This document shows, piece after piece, positions 1-8,964 of a stretch of 64,000 nt of DNA (the stretch's first letter is position 1; each line of letters starts with the position of its first letter). The translations under genes and the position numbers were made by a program. The notes beneath the pieces are model-generated. The model was not told the origin of the DNA and did no database searches. It saw nothing but the letters and a program-made list of their open reading frames with translations. Origin of the DNA: Sinorhizobium arboris LMG 14919 (GTDB lineage Bacteria > Pseudomonadota > Alphaproteobacteria > Rhizobiales > Rhizobiaceae); NCBI RefSeq assembly GCF_000427465.1, contig NZ_KE386497.1, forward strand, positions 128,162-192,161, given 5' to 3'.

Positions 1-141
1 CTCGAGCGCGCCTACGCCGATTTTGCGACCTCTTCGCCGCTTTCACGTCGGGTGTTCAGGGTCCTTCAGCAACACGACCCCACTAGAACTGCCGCGCCAG
101 GCCAGACCTTTGTGCCGTTGGATACCGTCCTGAAGTCATGA
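1..141 (+). CDS. nifW: NifW nitrogenase-stabilising protein, C-terminal part
   Basis: The first 46 codons of the window are open and end at a TGA. They read LERAYADF, then SPLSRRVFRVLQ, then a PGQTFVPLD tail, which matches the C-terminus of NifW (NifW tails keep an 'FxVF' and a 'FVPL' element). NifW protects or helps mature the MoFe protein of nitrogenase under oxygen. The gene is cut by the window edge, so only the last part is seen. It lies directly upstream of fixA, an order known from Mesorhizobium. Identification rests on a short stretch but the context supports it. Confidence 0.75.
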   Translation, partial: LERAYADFATSSPLSRRVFRVLQQHDPTRTAAPGQTFVPLDTVLKS

Positions 142-177
142 AAAAGCGACACGCTTGGCTGGGTTACGACACGATCG

Positions 178-193
178 TGTCCCTTGTCCGACA
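178..193 (+). promoter_or_regulatory. NifA upstream activator sequence for fixA
   Basis: A perfect TGT-N10-ACA motif (TGT at 178-180, ACA at 191-193) lies about 75 bp upstream of the -24 element of the fixA promoter. This is the binding consensus for NifA and a normal UAS-to-promoter distance. Confidence 0.85.
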
Positions 194-267
194 AGATTGT
201 CAGAGGTCCGATTATTCGGAAAACGAACAACCCTCAGAAATCCAGTGGTTACCAAAAATCATGAGGT

Positions 268-284
268 TGGCATGGTTGGTGCTT
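268..284 (+). promoter_or_regulatory. Sigma-54 (-24/-12) promoter of fixABCX
   Basis: TGGCATGGTTGGTGCTT contains the invariant GG (269-270) and GC (281-282) with exactly 10 bp between them, as RpoN promoters require. Transcription should start near 293-295, which leaves a leader of only about 8-10 nt before the ATG at 303. This favours the downstream fixA start at 336. Confidence 0.85.
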
Positions 285-335
285 TGAAGAGACAAAACCG
301 CCATGCACAACATGCGATCGGAGCTAAAGAGACCC

Positions 336-1187
336 ATGCACATCGTAGTTTGTATTAAGCAGGTACCGGACTCAGCGCAGATACGCGTCCATCCGGTGAC
401 GAACACGATCATGCGCCAGGGCGTGCCGACCATCATCAACCCTTACGACCTGTTTGCTCTCGAAGAGGCTCTCAAAGTGCGTGACTACCATGGCGGTGAC
501 GTCACGGTGCTCACCATGGGTCCGCCAATGGCAGAGGACGCACTGCGCAAGGCGCTCACTTATGGCGCAGACCGAGCGGTACTCCTGACTGACCGTCACT
601 TTGCCGGCTCCGACACTTTGGCGACTTCGTTCGCTCTTTCGCAGGCAATAGCGCAGATCGGCAACAGCTTTGGCACGCCCGATATCGTCTTCACGGGCAA
701 GCAGACGATCGACGGCGACACAGCCCAGGTCGGCCCTGGAATAGCCAAGCGCCTGAACTTGGTGCAACTGACCTATGTCGCAAAAATCGCTTCCATTGAT
801 CTCAGCGCGCGCACAATCACGGTCGAGCGTCGCTCGGAAGGCGGCACGCAGGTCCTGAAGAGCGAGTTGCCTTGCCTCATCACGATGCTAGAAGGCACCG
901 CTGCCATCCGCCGCGGCTCACTTGAAGACGCCTTGCGCGCCGCGCGCAGCGAGATCGTCAAGTGGAATGCGGCGGAAGCCGGTATCGAAGACATCACCAA
1001 ATGCGGGCTGCGTGGTTCACCGACAGTGGTTAAGCGGGTCTTCGCCCCTACTCCGCGAGCGGAAAAGGCGACGCAAATCGACACCGCCGAAAAGACGGTG
1101 CGCGACGTAGCTGATGAACTGGTCACTTCCATTTTCACCCACCAGCCGGCGCTGGAACACGAGCTCTCCTCTACTGGTAGCGCGTGA
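336..1187 (+). CDS. fixA: FixA, electron-transfer flavoprotein beta-type subunit
   Basis: FixA and FixB form an ETF-like heterodimer that, with FixC and FixX, passes high-potential electrons toward nitrogenase in microaerobic and symbiotic cells. The protein starts MHIVVCIKQVPDSAQIRVHP, as FixA/ETF-beta proteins do, and carries the ETF signature region FTGKQTIDGDTAQVGPGIA. An in-frame ATG at 303 would add 11 residues (MHNMRSELKRP), but it lies almost at the predicted sigma-54 transcription start. The ATG at 336 gives the family-typical N-terminus. Length is 283 aa, normal for the family. It is first in a tight fixABCX operon; fixB follows after 17 bp. Confidence 0.95.
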   Translation: MHIVVCIKQVPDSAQIRVHPVTNTIMRQGVPTIINPYDLFALEEALKVRDYHGGDVTVLTMGPPMAEDALRKALTYGADRAVLLTDRHFAGSDTLATSFALSQAIAQIGNSFGTPDIVFTGKQTIDGDTAQVGPGIAKRLNLVQLTYVAKIASIDLSARTITVERRSEGGTQVLKSELPCLITMLEGTAAIRRGSLEDALRAARSEIVKWNAAEAGIEDITKCGLRGSPTVVKRVFAPTPRAEKATQIDTAEKTVRDVADELVTSIFTHQPALEHELSSTGSA

Positions 1188-1204
1188 GCAGATAGGAGCA
1201 GATT

Positions 1205-2314
1205 ATGGGAACTCAAAAAAGTAAGGCATCGCCTCCCGCCGGCGGCCGCGCCGATACGAAGAAAAAGCTGCCTGAGCGTTTCCGGGACTACCGGCACGTC
1301 TGGGTTTTTCTGGAGCTAGAGCGCGGTCAGGTCCATCCCGTCTCATTCGAGCTTCTTGGCGAAGGCCGCAGACTAGCTGACCAACTGGGCGTTCAGCTTG
1401 CAGGCGTTATTCTCGGGCCGCCGGGAGACTCTACCCAGCATGCCGTTTCTGAGGCCTTCGCCTATGATGCGGACCTGGTCTATCTCGTCGAGAAGCCGCT
1501 TCTCACCGATTATAGAAACGAGCCTTTCACCAAAGCACTGACAGATCTCGTCAATAAATATAAACCCGAGATTCTGCTTCTGGGGGCGACGACACTGGGA
1601 AGAGACCTCGCCGGTTCCGTCGCGACGACACTGCTGACGGGGCTCACAGCCGACTGCACTGGGCTTGATGTGGATGCGGACGGTTCGCTCGCAGCCACCC
1701 GGCCGACATTCGGCGGCTCGTTGCTCTGCACGATCTATACGCTCAACTGCCGTCCCCAGATGGCAACTGTGCGACCAAGGGTCATGCGCATGCCGCAGCG
1801 GTCAAACAAGCCGATCGGACGGGTAATCCGGCATGACTTGCGGATGTTGGAGGATGAGATCGTCACGAAAGTGATCGATTTCCTATCCGACGGCCAGTCG
1901 GAGAACGCCAACCTCGCCTATGCGGATGTGGTAGTTGCAGGGGGGCTTGGACTCGGCGCTCTTGAGAACCTGCAGCTGCTGAAGAACCTCGCGCAAACGA
2001 TCGGAGGTGACTATGGCTGTTCTCGACCGCTAGTGCAAAAAGGATGGCTGGCGGCCGATCGGCAGATCGGCCAAACCGGCAAGACGATCAGGCCGCGGCT
2101 CTATATAGCGGCTGGAATATCAGGTGCAGTGCAACATCGCGTTGGCGTCGAAGGAGCTGATCTCATAGTCGCTATCAACACCGATCCGAACGCGCCGATC
2201 TTCGACTTCGCCAATGTCGGTGTTGTCGCCGATGCGATCAGTTTTCTGCCAGCGTTGACGGAAGTTTTCATCAAACGGTTGGCACCGCGCAATCCTATGA
2301 GACTCGTGAACTGA
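1205..2314 (+). CDS. fixB: FixB, electron-transfer flavoprotein alpha-type subunit
   Basis: This is the alpha-type subunit of the Fix electron-bifurcating flavoprotein. It holds the FAD-binding C-terminal domain (residues about 240-360) with the pattern [15 protein letters not shown], then [27 protein letters not shown], the ETF-alpha signature for FAD and AMP-site binding. The N-terminal half ([20 protein letters not shown]) is the usual ETF-alpha fold. At 369 aa it has the length expected of rhizobial FixB. A good ribosome-binding site (AGGAG) sits 6-7 nt upstream of the ATG. It lies 17 bp after fixA and 9 bp before fixC, so it is co-transcribed from the fixA RpoN promoter. Confidence 0.95.
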   Translation: MGTQKSKASPPAGGRADTKKKLPERFRDYRHVWVFLELERGQVHPVSFELLGEGRRLADQLGVQLAGVILGPPGDSTQHAVSEAFAYDADLVYLVEKPLLTDYRNEPFTKALTDLVNKYKPEILLLGATTLGRDLAGSVATTLLTGLTADCTGLDVDADGSLAATRPTFGGSLLCTIYTLNCRPQMATVRPRVMRMPQRSNKPIGRVIRHDLRMLEDEIVTKVIDFLSDGQSENANLAYADVVVAGGLGLGALENLQLLKNLAQTIGGDYGCSRPLVQKGWLAADRQIGQTGKTIRPRLYIAAGISGAVQHRVGVEGADLIVAINTDPNAPIFDFANVGVVADAISFLPALTEVFIKRLAPRNPMRLVN

Positions 2315-2323
2315 GGTAAGGCT

Positions 2324-3631
2324 ATGACTGTGGAAAAGTTCGACGCCATTGTCGTCGGTGCCGGTATGTCTGGAAACGCAGCCGCTTACACGATGGCAAG
2401 CCGCGGCCTAAAGGTGTTGCAGTTGGAGCGCGGAGAGTACCCTGGCTCCAAGAACGTCCAAGGCGCCATCCTCTACGCCAATATGCTGGAGACAATCATT
2501 CCAGATTTCCGCGATGACGCACCTCTTGAGCGGCACCTGGTCGAGCAGCGATTTTGGGTAATGGACGACACGTCACACACCGGAATGCACTATCGGTCTG
2601 ACGACTTCAATGAGCCGGCGCCAAACCGTTACACGATTATCCGAGCCCAGTTCGACAAGTGGTTTTCACGGAAAGTGCGCGCGGCTGGCGCGATAGTTTT
2701 GTGCGAGACGACGGCGACGGAGCTGGCTCTCGATGCTGACGGCAAGGTGATAGGCGTCCACACCGATCGAGAGGGCGGTATCATCCATGCGGAAGTGGTT
2801 GTTCTCGCCGAAGGCGTGAACGGCCTGCTCGGCACGAGAGCAGGATTTCGTAAGGTACCGAAACCCGAAGCCGTGGCACTCGCTGTCAAGGAAATGCATT
2901 TCCTGCCGGAAGAGGTCATCGCTGAGCGCTTCGGCCTTAGCGGCGATCAAGGCTGCGTTATTGAAGCGGCGGGGACAATCTCGCGCGGAATGGCCGGATT
3001 GGGATTCCTCTATACCAACAAGGAATCTATCTCGCTCGGGATCGGCTGTCTTGTATCCGATTTCGCAGCGACTATGGAAAGACCATACGCTCTTCTTGAG
3101 GCCTTCAAGGGCCATCCCTCAATCAGGCCGCTACTTGCAGGCTCGGAGATTAAGGAATATGCGGCGCACCTCATTCCGGAGGGTGGATTCAAGGCAATTC
3201 CGCAGCTCTTTGGGAACGGCTGGGTTGTGGTCGGCGACGCGGCGCAGCTCAACAACGCCGTGCATCGAGAGGGCTCGAACCTCGCGATGACGTCGGGTCG
3301 CATTGCCGGCGAAGCGATCGCCATGGTCAAAAGCCGAGGGCGCCCGATGACCAGCGAGAACCTCTCCCTTTACAAGGCCATGCTTGACAAATCCTTCGTC
3401 GTGAAAGACCTTAGAAAATACAAGGATATGCCCGCCCTAATCCATACGAATTCACGGAATTTTTTCATGACCTACCCTCAGCTGCTGTCGCAGGCGGCGC
3501 AAAATTTCGTTCGCGTCGACGGTACACCCAAGATCGAGAAGGAAAGAGCGACCACGGCCGCTTTTGTTAAGGCGCGTTCGCGATGGGGACTGGTCAGCGA
3601 CGCGGTCCGCTTGGCACTGGCCTGGCGCTAA
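2324..3631 (+). CDS. fixC: FixC, FAD-dependent quinone oxidoreductase-like protein
   Basis: FixC resembles ETF:ubiquinone oxidoreductase and links FixAB to FixX and the membrane quinone pool. The N-terminus [19 protein letters not shown] is a dinucleotide-binding Rossmann motif (GxGxxG variant) for FAD. A second FAD contact region, [24 protein letters not shown], lies near residues 300-325. Length 435 aa is typical of the family. The start codon follows a GAGGTAAGG ribosome-binding site. It is third in the fixABCX operon; fixX begins 13 bp after its stop. Confidence 0.95.
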   Translation: MTVEKFDAIVVGAGMSGNAAAYTMASRGLKVLQLERGEYPGSKNVQGAILYANMLETIIPDFRDDAPLERHLVEQRFWVMDDTSHTGMHYRSDDFNEPAPNRYTIIRAQFDKWFSRKVRAAGAIVLCETTATELALDADGKVIGVHTDREGGIIHAEVVVLAEGVNGLLGTRAGFRKVPKPEAVALAVKEMHFLPEEVIAERFGLSGDQGCVIEAAGTISRGMAGLGFLYTNKESISLGIGCLVSDFAATMERPYALLEAFKGHPSIRPLLAGSEIKEYAAHLIPEGGFKAIPQLFGNGWVVVGDAAQLNNAVHREGSNLAMTSGRIAGEAIAMVKSRGRPMTSENLSLYKAMLDKSFVVKDLRKYKDMPALIHTNSRNFFMTYPQLLSQAAQNFVRVDGTPKIEKERATTAAFVKARSRWGLVSDAVRLALAWR

Positions 3632-3644
3632 AGGGAGAAGTGGT

Positions 3645-3938
3645 ATGACAACTTCACTCGTTCGCATCGAGGACAAGCTTTACCAGAACCGCTACCTGGT
3701 GGACACAGGGCGTCCGCACATCAAGGTGCGGCAGCATCAGTCTCCGAGCTCAAACCTGCTCGCGCTGACCCTTGTCTGCCCAGCGAATTGCTATGAGGTG
3801 AATGAAGACGGCGAAGTAGAGATTACTGCTGACGGATGCATGGAGTGCGGTACATGTAGAGTCCTGTGCGAAGAGAGCGGTGACATTGATTGGAGCTATC
3901 CGCGAGGTGGATTTGGTGTGCTCTTCAAATTTGGCTGA
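3645..3938 (+). CDS. fixX: FixX, ferredoxin-like protein
   Basis: FixX is the small iron-sulphur partner of FixC in the Fix electron-transfer complex. The 97-residue protein has cysteines arranged as CPANCYEV and [11 protein letters not shown], a ferredoxin-type cluster ligand set, followed by the [15 protein letters not shown] tail typical of FixX. An open frame extends further upstream into fixC, but GGGAGAAG at 3633-3640 places the start at the ATG at 3645 ([12 protein letters not shown]). It ends the fixABCX operon; 161 bp separate it from nifA. Confidence 0.95.
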   Translation: MTTSLVRIEDKLYQNRYLVDTGRPHIKVRQHQSPSSNLLALTLVCPANCYEVNEDGEVEITADGCMECGTCRVLCEESGDIDWSYPRGGFGVLFKFG

Positions 3939-4099
3939 ATGCCATCTTCTGTCTAACAAGACGGGTAGGTTCATGGAGTTCTCAAGTGCAAACGTAAGCA
4001 CTTTATCATATTAGCATGGCGGCATTTTCTCGTTGGGAACCATAAGCCGTCCCGTATGACGCTTAGGGTGTTTCCCCGCAAGAATGGGCTCGATGAGTT

Positions 4100-5761
4100 A
4101 TGCCTGAACCATCCGCTACAACCATGGACAAACGGGATTTGGGGACCAGCGGTCTCTACCGGATCTCGAAGGCCTTGATCACTTCAGCCAGCCTTGAGAT
4201 CAAGCTTGCCAATGTGATGAACACCCTCCCCGCACTTCTGCCAATGCGGCGCGGAGCAATTGTCGCTCTGAACGCTGATGGAGAGCTCGAAACAACTGCA
4301 ACGTTTGGGTTTGAGCAGGCATCATCAGGGGCTCGCTACCTTCCGGCGAAGGCTGCAATAGACAGAATCGTCGCAAAAGGTTCGCCGCTAGCCTTCCCGG
4401 ACGCTTGCAAGTCGGACCTGTTCCAGGATGAGCTTCAAAGCCTGTTGAGCGGCACTGGCCAAGTCACCTTCATTGGTGTCCCGATGAAGGTTAATCAAGA
4501 AACGCTCGGAACGTTATGGATCGACCGCGCCAACGATGGCGGGACTCTTGAAAAAGAGGTGCGTTTCCTGTCCCTGGTCGCCAACCTTGTCGCGCAGGCG
4601 ATTCAACTGGATCGCCACCAGAGCCGCGATGATCAGCCCATCATGGACGAGGAAGGAGCACGCAAGAAGAATTCAGGCGACAGGGAACTTCCCGAACCTG
4701 CGCGACAGCGGCCAGCAAAAATCGATTGGATTGTCGGGGAAAGCCCTGCGCTAAAGGAGGTGGTTGAAATTGTCGGAGTCGTTGCAAGAACCAATTCTGC
4801 GGTGCTTCTCAGGGGCGAAAGCGGCACTGGCAAGGAATTCTTTGCAAGAGCGATCCATGAGCTTTCACCTCGCAGAAAGAAGCCCTTCGTGAAGTTGAAC
4901 TGCGCTGCACTGTCTGGAAGCGTCCTGGAATCGGAACTGTTTGGACATGAAAAGGGCTCCTTTACAGGAGCCATCTCTCAGCGCGCAGGCCGTTTCGAAC
5001 TGGCGGATGGCGGAACGTTGCTGCTTGATGAGATCGGCGAGATTTCGCCGGCCTTTCAAGCGAAACTGTTGCGCGTCTTGCAGGAAGGTGAGCTCGAGCG
5101 GGTCGGCGGCACAAAAACGCTCAAAGTGGATGTTCGACTCATATGCGCCACCAACAAAAACCTGGAGACGGCAGTCGCGGATGGGGAATTCAGGGCCGAC
5201 CTTTATTACCGAATCAATGTGGTGCCCATATTTTTGCCGCCTCTCCGGGAGCGAAAGGGGGATATTCCACGCCTTGCTAGGGTTTTCCTCGACCAATTCA
5301 ACAAGGAAAACAATCGCGATCTCACTTTCTCGCCGGCTGCACTCGATCTTTTGTCAAAGTGCTACTTTCCCGGGAACGTCCGAGAGCTCGAAAACTGCGT
5401 CCGCAGGACCGCCACTCTCGCGCGCTCGAGGACAATCGAGCCATCAGATTTCTCCTGCCAGAATGGTCAGTGCGTATCTTCAATGCTCTGGACGGGCGCC
5501 AACCGTCCGCATGACGGGCATACGTTCAATGGGCTGGCCATGAGTAGAAGTTTGTCGGTCGAATCGCCGGTCAGCCTCGGTTACTCCAACGGTCCTGACG
5601 GCTTAGCGGCGACACCACACATAACGGACCGCGAGCTGCTAATCAGTGCGATGGAGAAGGCCGGCTGGGTTCAGGCGAAGGCAGCTCGGATCCTCGGCCT
5701 CACACCGCGGCAAGTCGGCTATGCTTTGCGCCGGCATCGTATACCGGTGAAGAAAATCTAA
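4100..5761 (+). CDS. nifA: NifA, sigma-54-dependent activator of nif/fix genes
   Basis: NifA is the master activator of nitrogen fixation; it binds TGT-N10-ACA sites and drives RpoN promoters. Residues about 25-170 form a GAF-like sensor domain. The AAA+ domain follows, with Walker A GESGTGK (239-245), the sigma-54 contact loop GSFTGA (286-291) and Walker B GGTLLLDEIGE (304-314). The C-terminal helix-turn-helix covers about 510-545. Cysteines at 421, 433, 453 and 458 give exactly C-X11-C-X19-C-X4-C, the interdomain signature of oxygen-sensitive rhizobial NifA. Length is 553 aa. No clear NifA site or RpoN promoter was found in the 161 bp upstream, so it may be transcribed from fixA or from an unrecognised promoter. 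The ATG at 4121 is a possible alternative start. Confidence 0.96.
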   Translation: MPEPSATTMDKRDLGTSGLYRISKALITSASLEIKLANVMNTLPALLPMRRGAIVALNADGELETTATFGFEQASSGARYLPAKAAIDRIVAKGSPLAFPDACKSDLFQDELQSLLSGTGQVTFIGVPMKVNQETLGTLWIDRANDGGTLEKEVRFLSLVANLVAQAIQLDRHQSRDDQPIMDEEGARKKNSGDRELPEPARQRPAKIDWIVGESPALKEVVEIVGVVARTNSAVLLRGESGTGKEFFARAIHELSPRRKKPFVKLNCAALSGSVLESELFGHEKGSFTGAISQRAGRFELADGGTLLLDEIGEISPAFQAKLLRVLQEGELERVGGTKTLKVDVRLICATNKNLETAVADGEFRADLYYRINVVPIFLPPLRERKGDIPRLARVFLDQFNKENNRDLTFSPAALDLLSKCYFPGNVRELENCVRRTATLARSRTIEPSDFSCQNGQCVSSMLWTGANRPHDGHTFNGLAMSRSLSVESPVSLGYSNGPDGLAATPHITDRELLISAMEKAGWVQAKAARILGLTPRQVGYALRRHRIPVKKI

Positions 5762-5770
5762 GGTCGGTGA

Positions 5771-5787
5771 GCCCACTTAACGTGGGC
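5771..5787 (+). terminator. Possible terminator hairpin after nifA
   Basis: GCCCAC and GTGGGC form a perfect 6-bp stem with a 5-nt loop just after the nifA stop codon. There is no clear T-run after it, so it may act only as a weak terminator or RNA-stabilising hairpin. Confidence 0.4.
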
Positions 5788-5843
5788 GTGGCGAACCCTC
5801 TTCCTCAGGGCACGCGGGTCTATTGTCCAATTTGGCCGCTTCC

Positions 5844-5859
5844 TGTCGCGACTTCGACA
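5844..5859 (+). promoter_or_regulatory. NifA upstream activator sequence for nifB
   Basis: Perfect TGT-N10-ACA motif (TGT 5844-5846, ACA 5857-5859), 74 bp upstream of the nifB -24 element. Spacing and sequence fit a functional NifA site. Confidence 0.85.
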
Positions 5860-5931
5860 AAACTGCGTCGGAGCATTGGCCTAAATCGAACACGCAACGC
5901 CAACCCCTTGAAATTCCCCATTTTATTGAGT

Positions 5932-5947
5932 TGGCACAGCGCTTGCA
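5932..5947 (+). promoter_or_regulatory. Sigma-54 promoter of the nifB operon
   Basis: TGGCACAGCGCTTGCA matches the RpoN consensus (TGGCAC-N5-TTGCA) at every key base. GG lies at 5933-5934 and GC at 5945-5946. The start codon of nifB is about 40 bp downstream. Confidence 0.93.
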
Positions 5948-5985
5948 CTTCCGACAACGACCTTACTCACCAGTGGAGCTGTTCG

Positions 5986-7467
5986 ATGAGTGCACCGATA
6001 ATTTCGCTTGAAAGCCTGACCAACACGACATCCTCTGGGCAGTTGCTGACAACCGCGAAATCCGGTGGCTGCGCATCCTCCTCCTGCGGTTTGCCCTCGA
6101 GGCCAGCCGAGATGGATTCGGCCACCTGGGAGAAGATCAAGGATCACCCTTGCTTTTCGGAGGAGGCGCACCACTATTTCGCGCGTATGCACGTCGCAGT
6201 AGCGCCAGCGTGCAACATCCAATGCAATTACTGCAATCGCAAATATGACTGCGCCAACGAAAGTCGGCCTGGCGTCGTGTCGGAAAAGCTGACACCGGAC
6301 CAGGCGCTGCGCAAGGTGATTGCGGTCGCCAACGAAGTGCCGCAGCTTTCCGTTCTCGGCATCGCAGGTCCGGGCGATGCTTGTTACGACTGGAAGAAGA
6401 CAAGGGCGACTTTCGAACGTGTCGCTCGGGAGATCCCCGATATCAAGCTATGCATTTCCACCAATGGACTCGCCCTGCCGGAGCATGTCGACGAGTTGGC
6501 GGAAATGAACGTCAGCCACGTGACAATCACCATTAACATGGTCGACCCCGCAGTCGGCGAGAAGATCTATCCCTGGATCTTTTATGGTCATCGCCGCTAC
6601 ACCGGCATGGATGCTGCCAAAATCCTGCATGAGCAGCAGATGTTGGGACTTGAGATGCTGACCGAACGCGGCATCCTCACGAAGATCAATTCGGTGATGA
6701 TCCCCGGCGTTAATGACCAGCACCTGATCGAAGTCAACAAATGGGTCACCGAGCGCGGCGCGTTTCTGCACAACGTCATGCCGCTGATTTCAGACCCAGC
6801 ACACGGGACCTGGTTTGGCCTGACCGGACAGCGCGGCCCAAACGCGTTCGAACTGAAGGAGCTTCAGGATCGCCTCGAAGGCGGGGCTAAGCTGATGCGC
6901 CACTGTCGACAGTGCCGCGCAGATGCAGTCGGCCTGCTCGGCACTGATCGTGGCCAGGAGTTCACGCTTGACGAGATCCCGCTCGAAATTGCCTACAACG
7001 GTGGCAAGCGTCATGCCTATCGGGAGGTGGTCGCACGCATACGCGATGACCATGTAGCGGCCAAGAACCAGGCGATCACAACTCTTGGGTCAGTGAGCGC
7101 GCGCGGGACGCTTCAAGTGGCTGTTGCGACCAAGGGTGGCGGACGCATCAACGAACACTTCGGTCATGCGAAGGAGTTCCAGATTTATGAGGCATCGCAA
7201 GCAGGGATTAAGTTCGTGGGACACCGCAAAGTCGAGCCGTATTGCCATGGCGGCTGGGGCGAGGATGCGAACCTCGTTGGCATCATCGCTGCACTCGAAG
7301 GCATAGACATCGTGCTGTGCGCTAGGATCGGAGATTGCCCCAAGAATAAACTCATAGAAGCCGGGATCCGGGCAACGGAGGCCTTTGGCTATGATTACAT
7401 CGAAACCGCGATCAGCGCTCTTTACGCCACTGAGTATGGCGACGACCTATCGCAGGCAACGGCTTGA
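5986..7467 (+). CDS. nifB: NifB, radical SAM FeMo-cofactor biosynthesis protein
   Basis: NifB builds NifB-co, the 8Fe-9S-C precursor of the nitrogenase FeMo cofactor. The radical SAM motif CxxxCxxC is seen as C76-NIQ-C80-NY-C83. The C-terminal region (from about residue 375, LQVAVATKGGGRINEHFGHA) is the NifX/NafY-like cofactor-binding domain of two-domain NifB proteins. The open frame extends upstream to 5767, but that extension covers the RpoN promoter. The ATG at 5986 follows a GGAG ribosome-binding site and gives the typical MSAPIISLESLT start. Length is 493 aa. It heads an operon with fdxN, nifZ and nifT. Confidence 0.96.
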   Translation: MSAPIISLESLTNTTSSGQLLTTAKSGGCASSSCGLPSRPAEMDSATWEKIKDHPCFSEEAHHYFARMHVAVAPACNIQCNYCNRKYDCANESRPGVVSEKLTPDQALRKVIAVANEVPQLSVLGIAGPGDACYDWKKTRATFERVAREIPDIKLCISTNGLALPEHVDELAEMNVSHVTITINMVDPAVGEKIYPWIFYGHRRYTGMDAAKILHEQQMLGLEMLTERGILTKINSVMIPGVNDQHLIEVNKWVTERGAFLHNVMPLISDPAHGTWFGLTGQRGPNAFELKELQDRLEGGAKLMRHCRQCRADAVGLLGTDRGQEFTLDEIPLEIAYNGGKRHAYREVVARIRDDHVAAKNQAITTLGSVSARGTLQVAVATKGGGRINEHFGHAKEFQIYEASQAGIKFVGHRKVEPYCHGGWGEDANLVGIIAALEGIDIVLCARIGDCPKNKLIEAGIRATEAFGYDYIETAISALYATEYGDDLSQATA

Positions 7468-7501
7468 GCTCGCCTATCCAGCCCCAATCAGGAGTTAATT
7501 A

Positions 7502-7696
7502 ATGGCCTTCAAAATCATCGCATCTCAATGCACCCAATGCGGCGCCTGCGAGTTCGAATGCCCTTCCGGCGCCATCGAGTTCAAGGGCGAGAACTACGTG
7601 ATCAACCCTGACAAGTGCACCGAATGCGAGGGAGTTTACGAGTTACAGCAATGCGCCTCTGTATGTCCGATGCCGAAGACCTGCGTACCGGCTTGA
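7502..7696 (+). CDS. fdxN: FdxN, 2[4Fe-4S] ferredoxin
   Basis: This is a small bacterial-type ferredoxin that can donate electrons to nitrogenase or serve NifB. Of its 64 residues, the first cluster motif is [11 protein letters not shown] (residues 10-20). The second is [18 protein letters not shown], with the longer insertion seen in Nif-associated ferredoxins. It starts 34 bp after nifB, with an AGGAG-like site upstream, and belongs to the nifB operon. Confidence 0.93.
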   Translation: MAFKIIASQCTQCGACEFECPSGAIEFKGENYVINPDKCTECEGVYELQQCASVCPMPKTCVPA

Positions 7697-7698
7697 GT

Positions 7699-7713
7699 CC
7701 GGTTCGAAACCGG
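7699..7713 (+). repeat. Intergenic hairpin between fdxN and nifZ
   Basis: CCGGTTCGAAACCGG is a 6-bp perfect stem with a 3-nt loop just after the fdxN stop. No T-run follows, so it more likely adjusts mRNA stability within the operon than terminates it. Confidence 0.35.
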
Positions 7714-7771
7714 TCGCGTGCGCGGCCGGCATCGGTTTTCCCTGGTAACTCTAACAGTGGAGGGAATGGCG

Positions 7772-8098
7772 ATGGGTGCTCGACGCGAAGAGGAGGTCGA
7801 AATCCACAATCCCCCACGATTTGTGCCGGGTGAGAGAGTTTATGCCACACGCCACATAAAAAATGACGGCACCTATCCGGGGAAGGAAATCGGAGAACGC
7901 CTCGTCAGGAAAGGCGACACGGGCTTTGTGCGCGATGTAGGCACGTTTCTCCAGCAGTTCTACATCTATGCCGTCGAATGGATTGATCGCGGCATCGTTG
8001 TTGGAATGCGTGAGCGTGAACTGAGGAGCCTCGATGAGGCCTCAACCTGGAAAACTAATGAATGCGCCACTGGCGTCAACGAAGGAAAAGCCAGATGA
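7772..8098 (+). CDS. nifZ: NifZ, nitrogenase maturation protein
   Basis: NifZ helps form the second P-cluster of the MoFe protein. The sequence has the NifZ-domain pattern FVPGERVYATRHIKNDGTYPG, then GDTGFVRDVGTFLQQFYIYAVEW near residues 50-72. Three in-frame ATGs are possible. The one at 7772 lies 7 nt after GGAGGG and fits the ribosome-binding site best; 7766 is too close to it. This gives 108 aa. Its stop codon overlaps the nifT start (ATGA), showing translational coupling in the nifB-fdxN-nifZ-nifT operon. Confidence 0.92.
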   Translation: MGARREEEVEIHNPPRFVPGERVYATRHIKNDGTYPGKEIGERLVRKGDTGFVRDVGTFLQQFYIYAVEWIDRGIVVGMRERELRSLDEASTWKTNECATGVNEGKAR

Positions 8099-8325
8099 AA
8101 GTAACGATCCGCAGAAGCGGCAGCGGCTTGTCAGCGTATGTTCCCAAGAAAGATCTCGAAGAGCCGATCGTCAAGGTTGAGAACGAAGGCCTCTGGGGCG
8201 GTTTTGTGGTGCTCAGAAATGGCTGGCGGCTCTCACTGCCCGACCTTCCGGAAGACACCCGCCTACCCGTAACCGTCGAGGCAAGGAAGATCGTGAATGA
8301 TGCCGCGCAAGAGGAAACATCATGA
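8095..8325 (+). CDS. nifT: NifT/FixU family protein
   Basis: This 76-residue protein of the NifT/FixU family starts MKVTIRRSGSGLSAYVPKKDLEEPIV and contains the family core GLWGGFVVLRNGWRLSLPDLPEDTRLPVTVEARK. Its exact role in fixation is unknown and it is often dispensable. The ATG at 8095 overlaps the nifZ stop codon. It is the last recognisable nif gene in this operon. Confidence 0.93.
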   Translation: MKVTIRRSGSGLSAYVPKKDLEEPIVKVENEGLWGGFVVLRNGWRLSLPDLPEDTRLPVTVEARKIVNDAAQEETS

Positions 8326-8399
8326 ATACAACACTGGCTTGCGCGCGTGTTATCGTTCGGAACAGCCATGACGAACACGACTTGACCCGGCGCGGATGA
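8322..8399 (+). CDS. Possible 25-residue ORF coupled to nifT
   Basis: An ATG overlaps the nifT stop codon (ATGA), and the frame runs 25 codons: it starts MNTTLACARVIVRNS and ends in a TGA at 8397-8399. The coupling suggests translation could continue, but the product has no recognised motif. It could be a truncated gene fragment or chance. Confidence 0.25.
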   Translation: MNTTLACARVIVRNSHDEHDLTRRG

Positions 8400-8628
8400 A
8401 CCTGTGGCCTTGAACGGTTCGACAGCACTGTTGACTCCGATCTCCTTGGCGCCTTGTTACCATCTTGCCTTGGAGCATCCGTTCCCCTTCGCCGCCGGTG
8501 CGCCATTCGCAAGCATAACGACCCGCCGCAGCGCGTCTGCCGGTCGAAGGGCCGCCAAAATCACCTCGGCGCAATCGGCCCCGCGGGAGCCTGCGCGACG
8601 CCCGAGCCCGCCAAGGAAGGAGCCCACC

Positions 8629-8964
8629 ATGACTGCTGCAAAGGCAGGTATCCTGCGCACTGGGGAACTGAAGTCTGCGATCGGCGCGCCGATTGGCACA
8701 CGCGAAGGTTCGACCAGCATGATCAAGGGCATCACCGTTTTCGGCCTTGGCGCTCCAATCGGGCTGCACAAGCGTAATTGCGACGATAACGTGATGGTTG
8801 CCGACGCCAAGCGATCGCAAACATCGGGGCCTTCTGGTTTGTTCCAAACGATGCGGCGGCGTCACTGCTCATCAAGCCGCTCGGCAATGCAATGGATGCG
8901 TTTTGGTCGCGCACCAAACGACAAACAATCCGAGGCCGTGACGACTATGGCCGATGATGCTTAA
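8629..8964 (+). CDS. Hypothetical small protein downstream of nifT
   Basis: The ATG at 8629 follows an AAGGAG site by a suitable distance and opens a 111-codon frame. The first 60 residues contain two similar segments, AIGAPIGTREG and GLGAPIGLHKR, about 25 residues apart. I do not recognise the family. From about 8800 a second plus-strand frame reads IGAFWFVPNDAAASLLIKPLGNAMDAFW, which looks more protein-like than the annotated frame. The gene may therefore be frameshifted, with its true C-terminus in the other frame. It overlaps the start of the AbrB-like gene by 11 bp. Confidence 0.35.
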   Translation: MTAAKAGILRTGELKSAIGAPIGTREGSTSMIKGITVFGLGAPIGLHKRNCDDNVMVADAKRSQTSGPSGLFQTMRRRHCSSSRSAMQWMRFGRAPNDKQSEAVTTMADDA

